Positions 36,674-47,313 of a stretch of 64,000 bases of DNA are shown piece by piece. How positions within the stretch are numbered: position 1 is the stretch's first letter; each line of letters starts with the position of its first letter. A program made the position numbers and the translations under genes. The stretch spans positions 62,001-126,000 of the forward strand of contig DBZL01000055.1 in assembly GCA_002311745.1 (NCBI GenBank). The letters run 5' to 3'. The stretch comes from Phycisphaerales bacterium UBA1161. Its GTDB lineage: Bacteria; Planctomycetota; Phycisphaerae; Tepidisphaerales; Tepidisphaeraceae. Below the pieces are notes generated by a model. It had not been told where the DNA came from. It saw only the letters and a list, made by a program, of their open reading frames with translations, and did not search any database.

Positions 36674-37492
36674 TTAAGCGCCTAACTGTCGGGCCGCCCC
36701 ATTGGTCGGCAGGATTTTTGGTCCCTGACGGCGCAGCAGGTTTAGTCCCGCTCGCACCAACTCGCCGCGGCTGTGCACGTCCAGCTTGCGGTGAAGCATG
36801 GAAATATAATTGTGAACCGTGGCCTGGCTCAGCGACAACTTTGCCGCCGCTTCTTTTTCGATGTAACCCTCGCAGAGTAATCCTAAAACCGCTTGCTGGC
36901 GGGGTCCCAGATGGCTCAGGGCGCGAGCTCCTCTTTTCCGAATCCTGGCCAACTCCATATGCGCCAGTCGGACGATCGCGCTGTGGCGGGCGTCGAACGG
37001 CCGGCTCTTCAATGCACGGCCGAATCCGAAGCCCTCGGAATATTGTCCATCCGGCGCCATCACCTGGGAATAGAGGATATCCTCCATCCCGAGCGGGCGG
37101 CGGAATTCGTTGAAATAGGCCGAGCCATACCATTGTCGGTCGGTGCACAGTTGTTCACGTCGGCGGACAAAATTACGCGCGCCCAAGGCCGTTAAAGCGG
37201 GCGTATTGGGGTCGGGGGTAATATCTCCCGTCTGTAAAAACCGATTCCATTGACTGATCTGAGCGGCGTCAGCGCCGATCCACAACATGAGCGGAAAATT
37301 AGCGTCCGTCGGATCCAGCGGTCGCCGCATCACGCAGGCTAGAACCATCCCGCCGTTGTCGATCAACTTCAGCAAGCCCGATCCGAAATGCTGCCGCCAG
37401 GCGTAGGCGTCGTGTCCCAGTTCCACCGTCTCGGCCACCAGCCGCATGACCCGAATGACATCCCTTAACCTGACGCTTGTTGAATGCGACAT
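36674..37492 (-). CDS. LuxR-family transcriptional regulator
   Basis: ATG 37492 follows GGGGAGG six bases upstream, giving 272 residues. The C-terminal LuxR/GerE HTH is 'LGPRQQAVLGLLCEGYIEKEAAAKLSLSQATVHNYISML' (in parts, about 205-245). The N-terminal ~190 residues, with 'VMRLVAETVELGHDAYAWRQHF', resemble a sensory GAF/PAS-type domain rather than a receiver: there is no phospho-Asp pocket. It is convergent with the sigma factor and divergent from a second LuxR-type gene. Confidence 0.85.
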   Translation of the reverse strand: MSHSTSVRLRDVIRVMRLVAETVELGHDAYAWRQHFGSGLLKLIDNGGMVLACVMRRPLDPTDANFPLMLWIGADAAQISQWNRFLQTGDITPDPNTPALTALGARNFVRRREQLCTDRQWYGSAYFNEFRRPLGMEDILYSQVMAPDGQYSEGFGFGRALKSRPFDARHSAIVRLAHMELARIRKRGARALSHLGPRQQAVLGLLCEGYIEKEAAAKLSLSQATVHNYISMLHRKLDVHSRGELVRAGLNLLRRQGPKILPTNGAARQLGA

Positions 37493-37938
37493 GCGAACCT
37501 CCCCTTTGTTCCCATTAACCAGTTGTTCTCTAAACATGATCTGTTTAGATCAATTGCCAAAATATGGGAAGGCCGCAAATACTACGTGTGTCGTACAGGG
37601 GTGCATCCACGCGACTGGCGCCCAAGCCGCCGGGGCGTCGCTTTTTCGGGGTGGATCAGCCCCGTTGGCCGCTACGGCTTGACGGGCCGAGACTTACGGC
37701 TTGACGGGGCCAGACGTGCCCAGGCACGTTCGTGGCCGGCGGTGTCCCTGGTGGCCGCTCGCTTGCCGGATTCCTCCACCGGCAGGCGGGTGCGCTGCCT
37801 CAACGCTTCGATTGGAATCTTTCGGTTGGGAGGACATTCATGCTTGCCCAATGCCTGGTCAAAACAACCGACTTCACTTGTCGCGTCCCGCTCGCCGCTG
37901 GGCGGCCGATCGATCCGATTTCCCTTCCGGGGGTTTCC
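37493..37938. other. 446-bp regulatory gap between two LuxR-type genes
   Basis: No credible gene. It contains two copies of TACGGCTTGACGGG (37673-37686 and 37695-37708), 22 bp apart, which could be a binding site or a promoter element, since TTGACGG resembles a -35. Confidence 0.45.
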
Positions 37939-38250
37939 ATGAAGCGAGGCAGAAATTCCACCAAGAACAAGCCGGCGCCCGTGCCATCCATCCTCTCCGG
38001 CCAATGGGCGGTCCTGGTCCGCGCCCTGAATCTCTCCGCCCGGCAAGCCAAGATCGTCGACTTGATACTTCAAGGCAAAAAAGACAAAGAAATCGCCAAG
38101 GAATTGGGTTTAAGCAAATACACGATTCGAACGTACCTGAACCGGATTTTCAGCCGGCTTGAAGTGACCGATCGCCTCGGCCTTGTGGTCAAAGTCTTCG
38201 CCCGCTGCCGGGAGAACTGCGCCCAGGCGGGCTGTCCCTACAAAGTGTGA
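37939..38250 (+). CDS. small LuxR-type HTH protein
   Basis: The 103-residue protein is essentially a GerE/LuxR DNA-binding domain: 'LNLSARQAKIVDLILQGKKDKEIAKELGLSKYTIRTYLNRIF' in parts (about 30-72). A basic N-terminus precedes it and a Cys-containing tail (CRENCAQAGC) follows. No sensor or receiver domain exists, so regulation would be by abundance, a partner or the cysteines. The ATG at 37939 has a GGGGG-rich lead; longer in-frame starts add non-conserved sequence. Confidence 0.75.
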   Translation: MKRGRNSTKNKPAPVPSILSGQWAVLVRALNLSARQAKIVDLILQGKKDKEIAKELGLSKYTIRTYLNRIFSRLEVTDRLGLVVKVFARCRENCAQAGCPYKV

Positions 38251-38266
38251 CACCATAAATGGCGGC

Positions 38267-38296
38267 TTGTCGTGTGATGATTGCAGTAGCTATAAT
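38267..38296 (+). promoter_or_regulatory. candidate promoter for the adenylate kinase fusion
   Basis: TTGTCG (38267-38272) and a perfect TATAAT (38291-38296) with an 18-bp spacer. They would give a leader of about 150 nt. Confidence 0.5.
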
Positions 38297-38455
38297 TCGC
38301 ACAGGGTTCAGATTTTCTCCGGGAAATCTTGGGCGTCCCTTTTTTTGGCTCGGCAGGACAGGCTGCGCGCGACGCGCGTTGGGCGAACGTCGTCTGGGTT
38401 AGATGCCTGTCCATATGGCGGCAGATTCTTCACAGAATCGAAAGGAGTACCGGCC

Positions 38456-39571
38456 ATGGCTACGCTTCAACAGGATAACCGGTTTCTTGCACGAGCCATC
38501 GACTTGGTGCGTAAGGCAGGCGAAAAACTGGCTGGGGCATGGGTTCTCGGTGAAGCAGGCCGCTACCAGATTAGGCAGTGCCTGAGTCTTCTCACCCAAG
38601 CGATGCATGGTTTGCGGCGCGATGAACCTTCGTATCGAGCCCTGAACAAGGCGAACCATCATATAGAATGTGTTCTTCGCCATTTCCCCCACGCGAATCC
38701 CTACAACTTGGGGTGGGCGACCCAGAATATTGACGAGGCGCTGCAGGCACTTCATGGATGTACCCAGAGCGGTCCCCGTAAAATATCCGCCGTAGACATG
38801 AAGCCCAACCGTGCCGCCTGGCTCAAAGGTCCGCCGGCTGCCTGCAATCTGCCCCCTGCGATGCCCGCCGGCCGAGCCTGGCGCTTCGTCCTTCTGGGCG
38901 CTCCCGGCGCCGGCAAAGGCACCCACGCCGAATTGCTCTCCGACCACCTGGGTGCCTGCCATCTGTCGACCCGCAACATCTTCCGCGCCGCCAAGCATGC
39001 CTGCAATTGCAGTCTCTCCCCCGCCATGACCGTCGCGCTCGAGGCCATGCGCCGCGGCGAACTCGTCTGCGACGACACCGTCCTGGACATCCTCCGCGAA
39101 CGCGCCGCCTGCCTGCGCTGCCACGTCGGTTTCCTCCTCGACGGATTCCCTCGCACCGTCGCCCAAGCCCAAGCCCTGCAGCAGCTTCTCAACGAGCAGT
39201 CCCTCACCCTCCACGGCGTCATCAGCTACGAGATTCCCGTCCCGCAGATCATCGCCCGCCTCAGCGGCCGCCGAACCTGCACCAACTGCAAGGCCCTCTT
39301 CCACGTCACCGCGCGCCCGTCCAAGGTCCCAGGTGCCTGCGACCAATGTGGCGGCAAATTGATCCAACGTGACAACGACCGCCCCGAATCCATCCGCGTC
39401 CGCACGGAGGCGTACCAGAAGAGCACCGCTCCCCTGATCGACTTTTATGCGAGCTCCGGCCTGCTGATCCCCATATCCGCCGATGGTAATTCCGAGGAGA
39501 TTTTGCGGCGTACGCTCACCGCCCTGCGTCGCCTGATCCCCGCTGGCGGCGATGAGGCCCGGCCAAGATAA
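38456..39571 (+). CDS. adenylate kinase with an N-terminal helical domain
   Basis: ATG 38456, with AAAGGAG nine bases upstream, gives 371 residues. Residues 1-110 are helical with no recognised family. From about 140 a full adenylate kinase follows: P-loop 'LLGAPGAGKGTHAELL', 'GFLLDGFPRTVAQA', the LID with a CTNC...CDQC zinc site, and 'RDNDRPESIRVRTEAY', which supplies the catalytic arginines. The AMP-site motif usually reading STGDxxR is STRNIFR here. It presumably interconverts AMP, ADP and ATP, though altered AMP specificity is possible. A fusion like this beside LuxR genes suggests a regulatory or scaffold role rather than the housekeeping adk. Confidence 0.8.
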   Translation: MATLQQDNRFLARAIDLVRKAGEKLAGAWVLGEAGRYQIRQCLSLLTQAMHGLRRDEPSYRALNKANHHIECVLRHFPHANPYNLGWATQNIDEALQALHGCTQSGPRKISAVDMKPNRAAWLKGPPAACNLPPAMPAGRAWRFVLLGAPGAGKGTHAELLSDHLGACHLSTRNIFRAAKHACNCSLSPAMTVALEAMRRGELVCDDTVLDILRERAACLRCHVGFLLDGFPRTVAQAQALQQLLNEQSLTLHGVISYEIPVPQIIARLSGRRTCTNCKALFHVTARPSKVPGACDQCGGKLIQRDNDRPESIRVRTEAYQKSTAPLIDFYASSGLLIPISADGNSEEILRRTLTALRRLIPAGGDEARPR

Positions 39572-39582
39572 TGACTGCCATC

Positions 39583-41049
39583 TCAGGCCGACGGATTCAC
39601 ACGCTGGCTCAAAACGCGCTTGAGCACTTTCCCCGTCGAGGATCGCGGCAAATCCTTCTCGATGAAAATCTCGCGGGGGATTTTCCACTGCACCAGGTTT
39701 TGATCCCGGCAGAAATCACGCAGTTGATCCGCGCTGGCGCCCTGGCCTTCGCGCAATGCGACAAACGCGACCACGACTTCGCCGCGGGTGGGGTCTTTCT
39801 TGCCCACGGCGGCGGCCTCGGCCACGGCCTCGTGACGCAATAAAACCTCCTCGATCTCCCGCGGCGCGGCCTTCTCGCCGGCCACGATGATCAGCTCCTT
39901 CTTGCGGCCGGTGATGTAGAGGAAGCCATCCGCGTCGAGTTGGCCCAGATCGCCGGTCTTGAAATAGCCGTCGCCCGTCATGGCGGCCGCGGTTTCGGCG
40001 GGCAGCTTGTAATAGCCCTTGGTGACCATTTTTCCCTTGAGCCAGACTTCGCCATTTTGGCCGGCGGGGAGGGTGTTGCCCTGGTCATCGGCGATCTTCA
40101 CTTGCACCCCGGGCACCGGCCGGCCCACGCTGCCGGGGCGGGCGGCCTGGGGCGTGTTGAGGGAAACCACCGGGCTGGTTTCGGTCAGGCCGTAGCCTTC
40201 GTAGAGGGTGACGCCAAATCGCCGCAGGTATTGCTCGGCCAGGGCGGCGGGCAGCGGCTCGCCCCCGCAGATCAGGGCGTAGATGGATTTGAAATCGTCC
40301 GCCGCGGCGTTCTTCAGATGCGCCATGGCGGCGAACATGCTCGGAATTGCAAAGACCAGGGCGACCGACTGATCGCGGATGGCGTTCAGCGCGGCGGTGG
40401 GGTTGAAACGCGCCATGTAAATCACCGGGGCCGCCAGTTGGATGGGGGCGAGCATCATCGCCGTCATGCCGAAGGCGTGGAACAGGGGGATCACGCCGAG
40501 GAATTTGTGCTTGTGCTGCAACTGGGCGTGTTCGATGCACGCATCCACGTCGCTTTGCAGGTTCTGGTAACTCAGCACGACGCCTTTGGGCAGGCCGCTG
40601 GTGCCGCTGGTGTAAATCAGCACCGCCCGGTCGTCGGCGGATTTGGGCGGCATTGGCGGGGGGGCCGACGGCGGGGCGGTGGACGCTTGCGACACGTCGA
40701 TGATCTTGAGCGCGATTCCCTTGAGGCGGGCGCTGAGCTGGGGAATGCTCAGGATCGTGTCGATGCCGCTGTCGGCGATGACGTGGCCGATCTCCCGCTC
40801 GCCCAAAAGAAAATTGATGGGCACCACGCTCTTGCCAGCCAGCAGCGTTCCGTAGAAACTCGCGACGTACCCAAAGCCCGCCGGCAGCATCAGGCCGACG
40901 TTGTCCCGGTGGGTGATGGCGCTCAGGTGGGCGGCGATCGCGGCGGCCGCGCCGGCCAGTTGCCGGTACGTGTAGCTGCCGGCGTCGTCCTGGATTGCCA
41001 TGTCGTCGGGCGTTTGCTGCGCGTGGGCCAGGAGCGGTTCCACCAGCAT
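39583..41049 (-). CDS. AMP-dependent acyl-CoA synthetase/ligase
   Basis: ATG 41049 gives 488 residues, typical for the ANL superfamily. The motifs are the P-loop 'LIYTSGTSGLPKGVVLSYQN', 'YGLTETSPVVSLN', the hinge 'YFKTGDLGQLDADGFLYITGRKKELI' (in parts) and the C-terminal catalytic Lys in 'PRSSTGKVLKRV'. It activates a carboxylic acid, most likely a fatty acid, to acyl-AMP and acyl-CoA. It is convergent with the adenylate kinase fusion (11-bp gap) and divergent from a TPR lipoprotein. Confidence 0.9.
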   Translation of the reverse strand: MLVEPLLAHAQQTPDDMAIQDDAGSYTYRQLAGAAAAIAAHLSAITHRDNVGLMLPAGFGYVASFYGTLLAGKSVVPINFLLGEREIGHVIADSGIDTILSIPQLSARLKGIALKIIDVSQASTAPPSAPPPMPPKSADDRAVLIYTSGTSGLPKGVVLSYQNLQSDVDACIEHAQLQHKHKFLGVIPLFHAFGMTAMMLAPIQLAAPVIYMARFNPTAALNAIRDQSVALVFAIPSMFAAMAHLKNAAADDFKSIYALICGGEPLPAALAEQYLRRFGVTLYEGYGLTETSPVVSLNTPQAARPGSVGRPVPGVQVKIADDQGNTLPAGQNGEVWLKGKMVTKGYYKLPAETAAAMTGDGYFKTGDLGQLDADGFLYITGRKKELIIVAGEKAAPREIEEVLLRHEAVAEAAAVGKKDPTRGEVVVAFVALREGQGASADQLRDFCRDQNLVQWKIPREIFIEKDLPRSSTGKVLKRVLSQRVNPSA

Positions 41050-41080
41050 GATGGATTCACTATATCGGTTGGAGGCACGG

Positions 41081-41917
41081 ATGCGAATACGTTTCATGAT
41101 TAGCGGCGTTTGGCTGCTGGCGGCGGGGTGGCTGGCGATGTCCGGCGGTTGTGCCGGCAATCCACAATCGCGACAGACGCTCAATGAGTGCGAGGGGGCT
41201 TTGGAGGCGGCGGACCAGGCCGCCAACCGCCTCGATTTTGCCGCGGCCGCCCAGCAATATGACCGGGCGATCATGGCTGCGGATCAGGTGGTGGCGGCGG
41301 GTGTCGCGGCCGATCAGGCCGAGGCGCATTTCCTGCACGGCCGGGCCATCGAGGATCGGCGCAAGCCGGACGCCGCCGCCACCGCCGCCGACCTGGCCGC
41401 CGCCCGCCACGACTACGCCCTGGCCCTGAGCGAAAAGCCCTCCCTGCCGCTGGAAGCGCGCCTGCACGGCCAGCTCGCCAACGTCGCCTATTTCCAGGAA
41501 GATTTTGCCACCGCCCTGCAGCAATGGACGCTCGCCTACGCCCAGCTCGAAGATCCGCAGTCGAAACCGTGGGTGCTGTACCGCATGGGGCTATGCCAGC
41601 AGCGGCTGGGTCGATTTGCCGATGCCGACCGAACCTTCGTCATGGTTCAGGAGCAGTATCCCGGCACGGAAGTGGCCGCGCGGGCCAAGGCACACCAGGG
41701 CGTGCGCGGTTTCTACGTGCAGGTGGGCGCCTTCTCGCAGGCGGAGGACGTTGCCAAAGCCGCCGCCGCCGTCACCGCCGCCGGTTCCATCCCGCAGCAA
41801 GCCGAGGAAAAAGGCCTGACGATCGTCCGCACCAGCGGCGTTCCGTCGTACGCCCTGGCCGTGGCCCTGCGATCGAAACTGGCGGCACATTATCCCGATG
41901 CGCGGATCATGCCGTAG
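41081..41917 (+). CDS. TPR lipoprotein with C-terminal SPOR domain
   Basis: The 278-residue precursor has a lipobox ending SGGC (about residue 24) and GGAGG ten bases before ATG 41081. The middle is TPR-like ('LANVAYFQEDFATALQQWTLAY', 'YRMGLCQQRLGRFADADRTF', in parts). The C-terminus is a SPOR domain ('GFYVQVGAFSQAEDVAKAAAAV', in parts), which binds denuded septal peptidoglycan. It is therefore likely to act in the periplasm in cell-wall remodelling or division. Confidence 0.82.
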   Translation: MRIRFMISGVWLLAAGWLAMSGGCAGNPQSRQTLNECEGALEAADQAANRLDFAAAAQQYDRAIMAADQVVAAGVAADQAEAHFLHGRAIEDRRKPDAAATAADLAAARHDYALALSEKPSLPLEARLHGQLANVAYFQEDFATALQQWTLAYAQLEDPQSKPWVLYRMGLCQQRLGRFADADRTFVMVQEQYPGTEVAARAKAHQGVRGFYVQVGAFSQAEDVAKAAAAVTAAGSIPQQAEEKGLTIVRTSGVPSYALAVALRSKLAAHYPDARIMP

Positions 41918-41919
41918 GG

Positions 41920-41970
41920 GCGAAGAGGGGGAGAGGGGGAGACGGGGAGAGGGGGAGCGCCAGGGGCCGA
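41920..41970 (+). repeat. purine-rich low-complexity tract
   Basis: A run of GAGGGGGAGAC-like units follows the SPOR gene. No coding or terminator structure is visible. Confidence 0.5.
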
Positions 41971-42044
41971 GAGATCGGAGATGCACTGATTGCGAGTTCC
42001 ACCAATAGCGCGTTCGTGGTAGATCAAGCCGGAGAAATCCCGCG

Positions 42045-42743
42045 ATGAAACGACCCTACGTCATTTGTCACATGTGCACAACGATCGACGCCAAAGTTCT
42101 GGGCGATCGCTGGAGCAAGCTGCCGGGCGGGAAAGCGGGCGGCAACCTGTTCGAGACGACCGCTGCCCGCTTCGGAATCGATGCATGGCTTGTCGGCACG
42201 ACCACGATGAAGGAGTTCTCCGGACGCGCGGCAAAGCTCCGCCCCCCTCCAGCGCCGGTCCGCCCCGGCGATTTCGTCGCCAACCCGAAAGCCAAGAGTT
42301 TTGCGATCGGCATCGACGCCAAGGGTGTGTTGCGGTTCCAGAGCGGCGACGTCGACGGCGACCACGTCGTGCTGCTGATCACCGAGCGAGTCAGCGACGC
42401 CTACCGCGCCCACCTGCGCAAAGCAGGCGTTTCTTACCTGCTCTGCGGCCCCACCCGCGTCGACCTGCCCCGCGCTATGAACAAGCTGTACACAACGCTC
42501 GGCCTGCGCAAACTGATGCTCGAAGGCGGCGGCAGACTCAACGGCTCCATGCTGCAAGCGGGATTGGTGGACGAGATCAGCCAGGTCGTTTTGCCGATCG
42601 TGGACGGCGGCGGCCCCGGCGTAACCGGCTTCTTCGATCCCCCCGGCAGGCCGCCGCGATCGGCCGCGGCAAGCCTGCGCTTGCTTGGCCACGAATCGCT
42701 CAAGGGCGGAGCGCACTGGTTTCGTTATCGCGTCCGACGCTAG
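42045..42743 (+). CDS. RibD C-terminal/dihydrofolate reductase-fold reductase
   Basis: The 232-residue protein has the RibD_C order: 'VICHMCTTIDAKVLGDRWSKL', 'AWLVGTTTMKEFSG' for NADPH/substrate placement, 'KLMLEGGGRLNGSMLQAGLVDEISQVVLPIV' in parts, and a C-terminal 'HWFRYRV' strand. It lacks the deaminase half of RibD. It may be a pyrimidine/flavin-pathway reductase or a general DHFR-like reductase; the substrate is not determinable. Confidence 0.85.
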   Translation: MKRPYVICHMCTTIDAKVLGDRWSKLPGGKAGGNLFETTAARFGIDAWLVGTTTMKEFSGRAAKLRPPPAPVRPGDFVANPKAKSFAIGIDAKGVLRFQSGDVDGDHVVLLITERVSDAYRAHLRKAGVSYLLCGPTRVDLPRAMNKLYTTLGLRKLMLEGGGRLNGSMLQAGLVDEISQVVLPIVDGGGPGVTGFFDPPGRPPRSAAASLRLLGHESLKGGAHWFRYRVRR

Positions 42744-42761
42744 GCGGCCAACACGCCGGCG

Positions 42762-42893
42762 CTAAATCGCTTGGCACGCGTCCTTCCAGGGCGGGCAGGA
42801 GCAGACTAGGTTGCGATCGCCGTAGGGGGTGTTGATTCTTCCCACGGCTGGTCAGAATTTGTAGTGCCGCAACCATGGCGCCGCATGCGCGGG
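42762..42893 (-). pseudogene. remnant of a second gcvP 3' end
   Basis: The minus strand reads ...AHAAPWLRHYKF, then a TGA (42852-42854) where the intact gcvP has a Trp codon, then PAVGRINTPYGDRN and [15 protein letters not shown] with a stop at 42762. This matches the last ~45 residues of the intact gcvP at 43961 nearly line by line. An in-frame TAA lies immediately upstream (42894-42896), so it is not expressible as a gcvP. Confidence 0.85.
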
Positions 42894-43004
42894 TTATGCC
42901 GTGAAGCCACCAAACGTGAACCGTGAAGACGTGAACGGCAGAGTCTGAGAATCAGGTGATGTCCCCGTTCCGGGTTCCCGTTCCGGCTCCCGTTCCTTAG
43001 CTTG

Positions 43005-43559
43005 TCAGCGGTCGTACCATCTCCAGAGATTGCCGGGACCCCTGAGTCCCAAATCCTCTTTGCCTGGAAGACGCAGCCACGAGCCTTCAGGTAAGCTCCC
43101 GAACTGATTCTTGGGAACGATGTGGGTAAAACCTTCAGGGCTCTTGACCGAAATAATATACCCTTTTTGAGAGGAGTTTCGGGTTTCGCCGTCCTGGCCT
43201 TCAATAAACGTCGTTAAGGTGCGCAACTCGTACAAATAGTCGCCATTCCACGGAGTATGCGGCACTTCTACAAGATAAGGCCCCTTCCAACTGGCCGATC
43301 TGGATCCCAGGTCCGGCAAAGTAGACAAGGCACGGATCCCTTGTTCGGATCCTGGAAACTCGCCGAGGTCTGTCTTGTAGCTAAGTAATGCCTTTGACAA
43401 CATTTCGATATCTGCGTCCATTTTCCGCGTTGCCGCCTCTGCGTCGACGGTTGGCAACACCTTGCTTGGCATAATTTGATTCCCGGGCCCTGGCTGACAT
43501 CCTGTGCCCGCGAGAATCAAAATTACCAACGCCATACATTTTGAAATCTGCATATTCAT
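43005..43559 (-). CDS. lipoprotein with a type II secretion GspG-like domain
   Basis: ATG 43559 gives a 184-residue precursor with a lipobox (LAGTGC, Cys about 22). The mature part carries the C-terminal major-pseudopilin pattern: 'ALLSYKTDLGEFPGSEQGIRAL' in parts, then 'WKGPYLVEVPHTPWNGDYLYEL'. Unlike GspG it has no prepilin N-terminal helix; the lipid anchor replaces it. It lies between the gcvP remnant and the HEPN remnant. Many planctomycetes encode such GspG-domain proteins, and a structural or calcium-binding envelope role is guesswork. Confidence 0.75.
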   Translation of the reverse strand: MNMQISKCMALVILILAGTGCQPGPGNQIMPSKVLPTVDAEAATRKMDADIEMLSKALLSYKTDLGEFPGSEQGIRALSTLPDLGSRSASWKGPYLVEVPHTPWNGDYLYELRTLTTFIEGQDGETRNSSQKGYIISVKSPEGFTHIVPKNQFGSLPEGSWLRLPGKEDLGLRGPGNLWRWYDR

Positions 43560-43904
43560 GGTCAATCGTCCCTTCTTGTCCTGGCTCGCCGAAAGCAGGG
43601 CCACGTGAGATGTAGTCAATGGTGTAATAGTAAATCTCCTCTTAAAACTCTGCAATATTGCGCGTGGCGAACTTCGCTCGGAAATCAGTGCGAAGTCCGG
43701 CGTGCGATTTGGGATTCCACGTGCGGGTCGAATGGGGACATCACTGATATTCCGAAGCGGGCGCAATTCCGCCGCGGCATTTTGTGATCGGTCAACGATC
43801 TGCCCAATACAATCGTGATTATCTTGTCGGGGGCCACGTTCACCTACAACCAGAACAGGAACCAGATGAGCCAGTGGGCGTCGCCGACGTCATTTTACAC
43901 CGCC
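43560..43904. other. gap between lipoprotein gene and HEPN remnant
   Basis: No full gene. A short plus frame about 43795-43904 (VNDLPNTIVIILSG...) leads in phase into the HEPN remnant, without a start codon. Confidence 0.4.
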
Positions 43905-43949
43905 TCTTGGACGGAACTGCTGACTGATCATCGCGCACACGAGGTTTGA
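43905..43949 (+). pseudogene. HEPN-gene 5' fragment
   Basis: Plus frame SWTELLTDHRAHEV then TGA (43947-43949). About 23 of 28 bases match the start of the HEPN gene at 33364 (SWAKLLADHRV), but the ATG is gone. It ends 11 bp before the intact gcvP stop. Confidence 0.5.
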
Positions 43950-43960
43950 AGACGCCGGCG

Positions 43961-46819
<2,859 letters not shown>

Positions 46820-46851
46820 TGGGGATATTTCTGACTGCCGCGCTCGCTGAT

Positions 46852-46930
46852 TTCGATCCTAATCCTACTCGTAATCTTAATTTTGATCTTGTTCTTACTC
46901 TTAATCGTAATCCTAATCTTAATCCTAATG
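46852..46930 (-). repeat. degenerate hexanucleotide (GATTAR) tract
   Basis: The gcvH-gcvP spacer consists of about a dozen units resembling GATTAG/GATTAA/GAGTAA on the minus strand. It overlaps the last codons of gcvH and has no resemblance to the surrounding GC-rich DNA. Confidence 0.65.
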
Positions 46931-47305
46931 TCCGATCTTCTTGAGATACTCCTCGGCCGAGAGCAGTTTTTCCACATCGCCCGGTCCCGCGACCTGCACC
47001 TTGATCATCCATCCGCGCTCATACGGATCGGCGTTGACCAGGCCGGGATTGCCGGCCAGTTCCGCGTTGATTGCCGTGACGCTGCCGCTGACGCCGCTGA
47101 GCAGGTCCGCGGTAGCTTTGACCGATTCGATTTCACCGAAGGCGGCGCCGGCCCGCAGGGTCTGGCCGACCTCAGGCAGTTTCACGTAGGTGATGTCCGT
47201 CAGCTCGTCGGCGGCGAACTGCGTGATGCCGATGACGACCAGCTTGTCCTCGGGCTTGTGCCACTCGTGGGTCTGCAAATAACGGCGATCTTGGGGAACG
47301 GGCAT
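46925..47305 (-). CDS. gcvH: glycine cleavage system H protein
   Basis: This 126-residue shuttle protein has the lipoyl-lysine Lys63 in 'FGEIESVKATADLLSGVSG'. The usual 'THEWHKPED' start region and C-terminal 'WMIKVQVAGPGDVEKLLSAEEYLKKIG' (in parts) are present. It is 8 bp downstream of gcvT. Confidence 0.97.
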   Translation of the reverse strand: MPVPQDRRYLQTHEWHKPEDKLVVIGITQFAADELTDITYVKLPEVGQTLRAGAAFGEIESVKATADLLSGVSGSVTAINAELAGNPGLVNADPYERGWMIKVQVAGPGDVEKLLSAEEYLKKIGH

Positions 47306-47313
47306 ACGGAATC

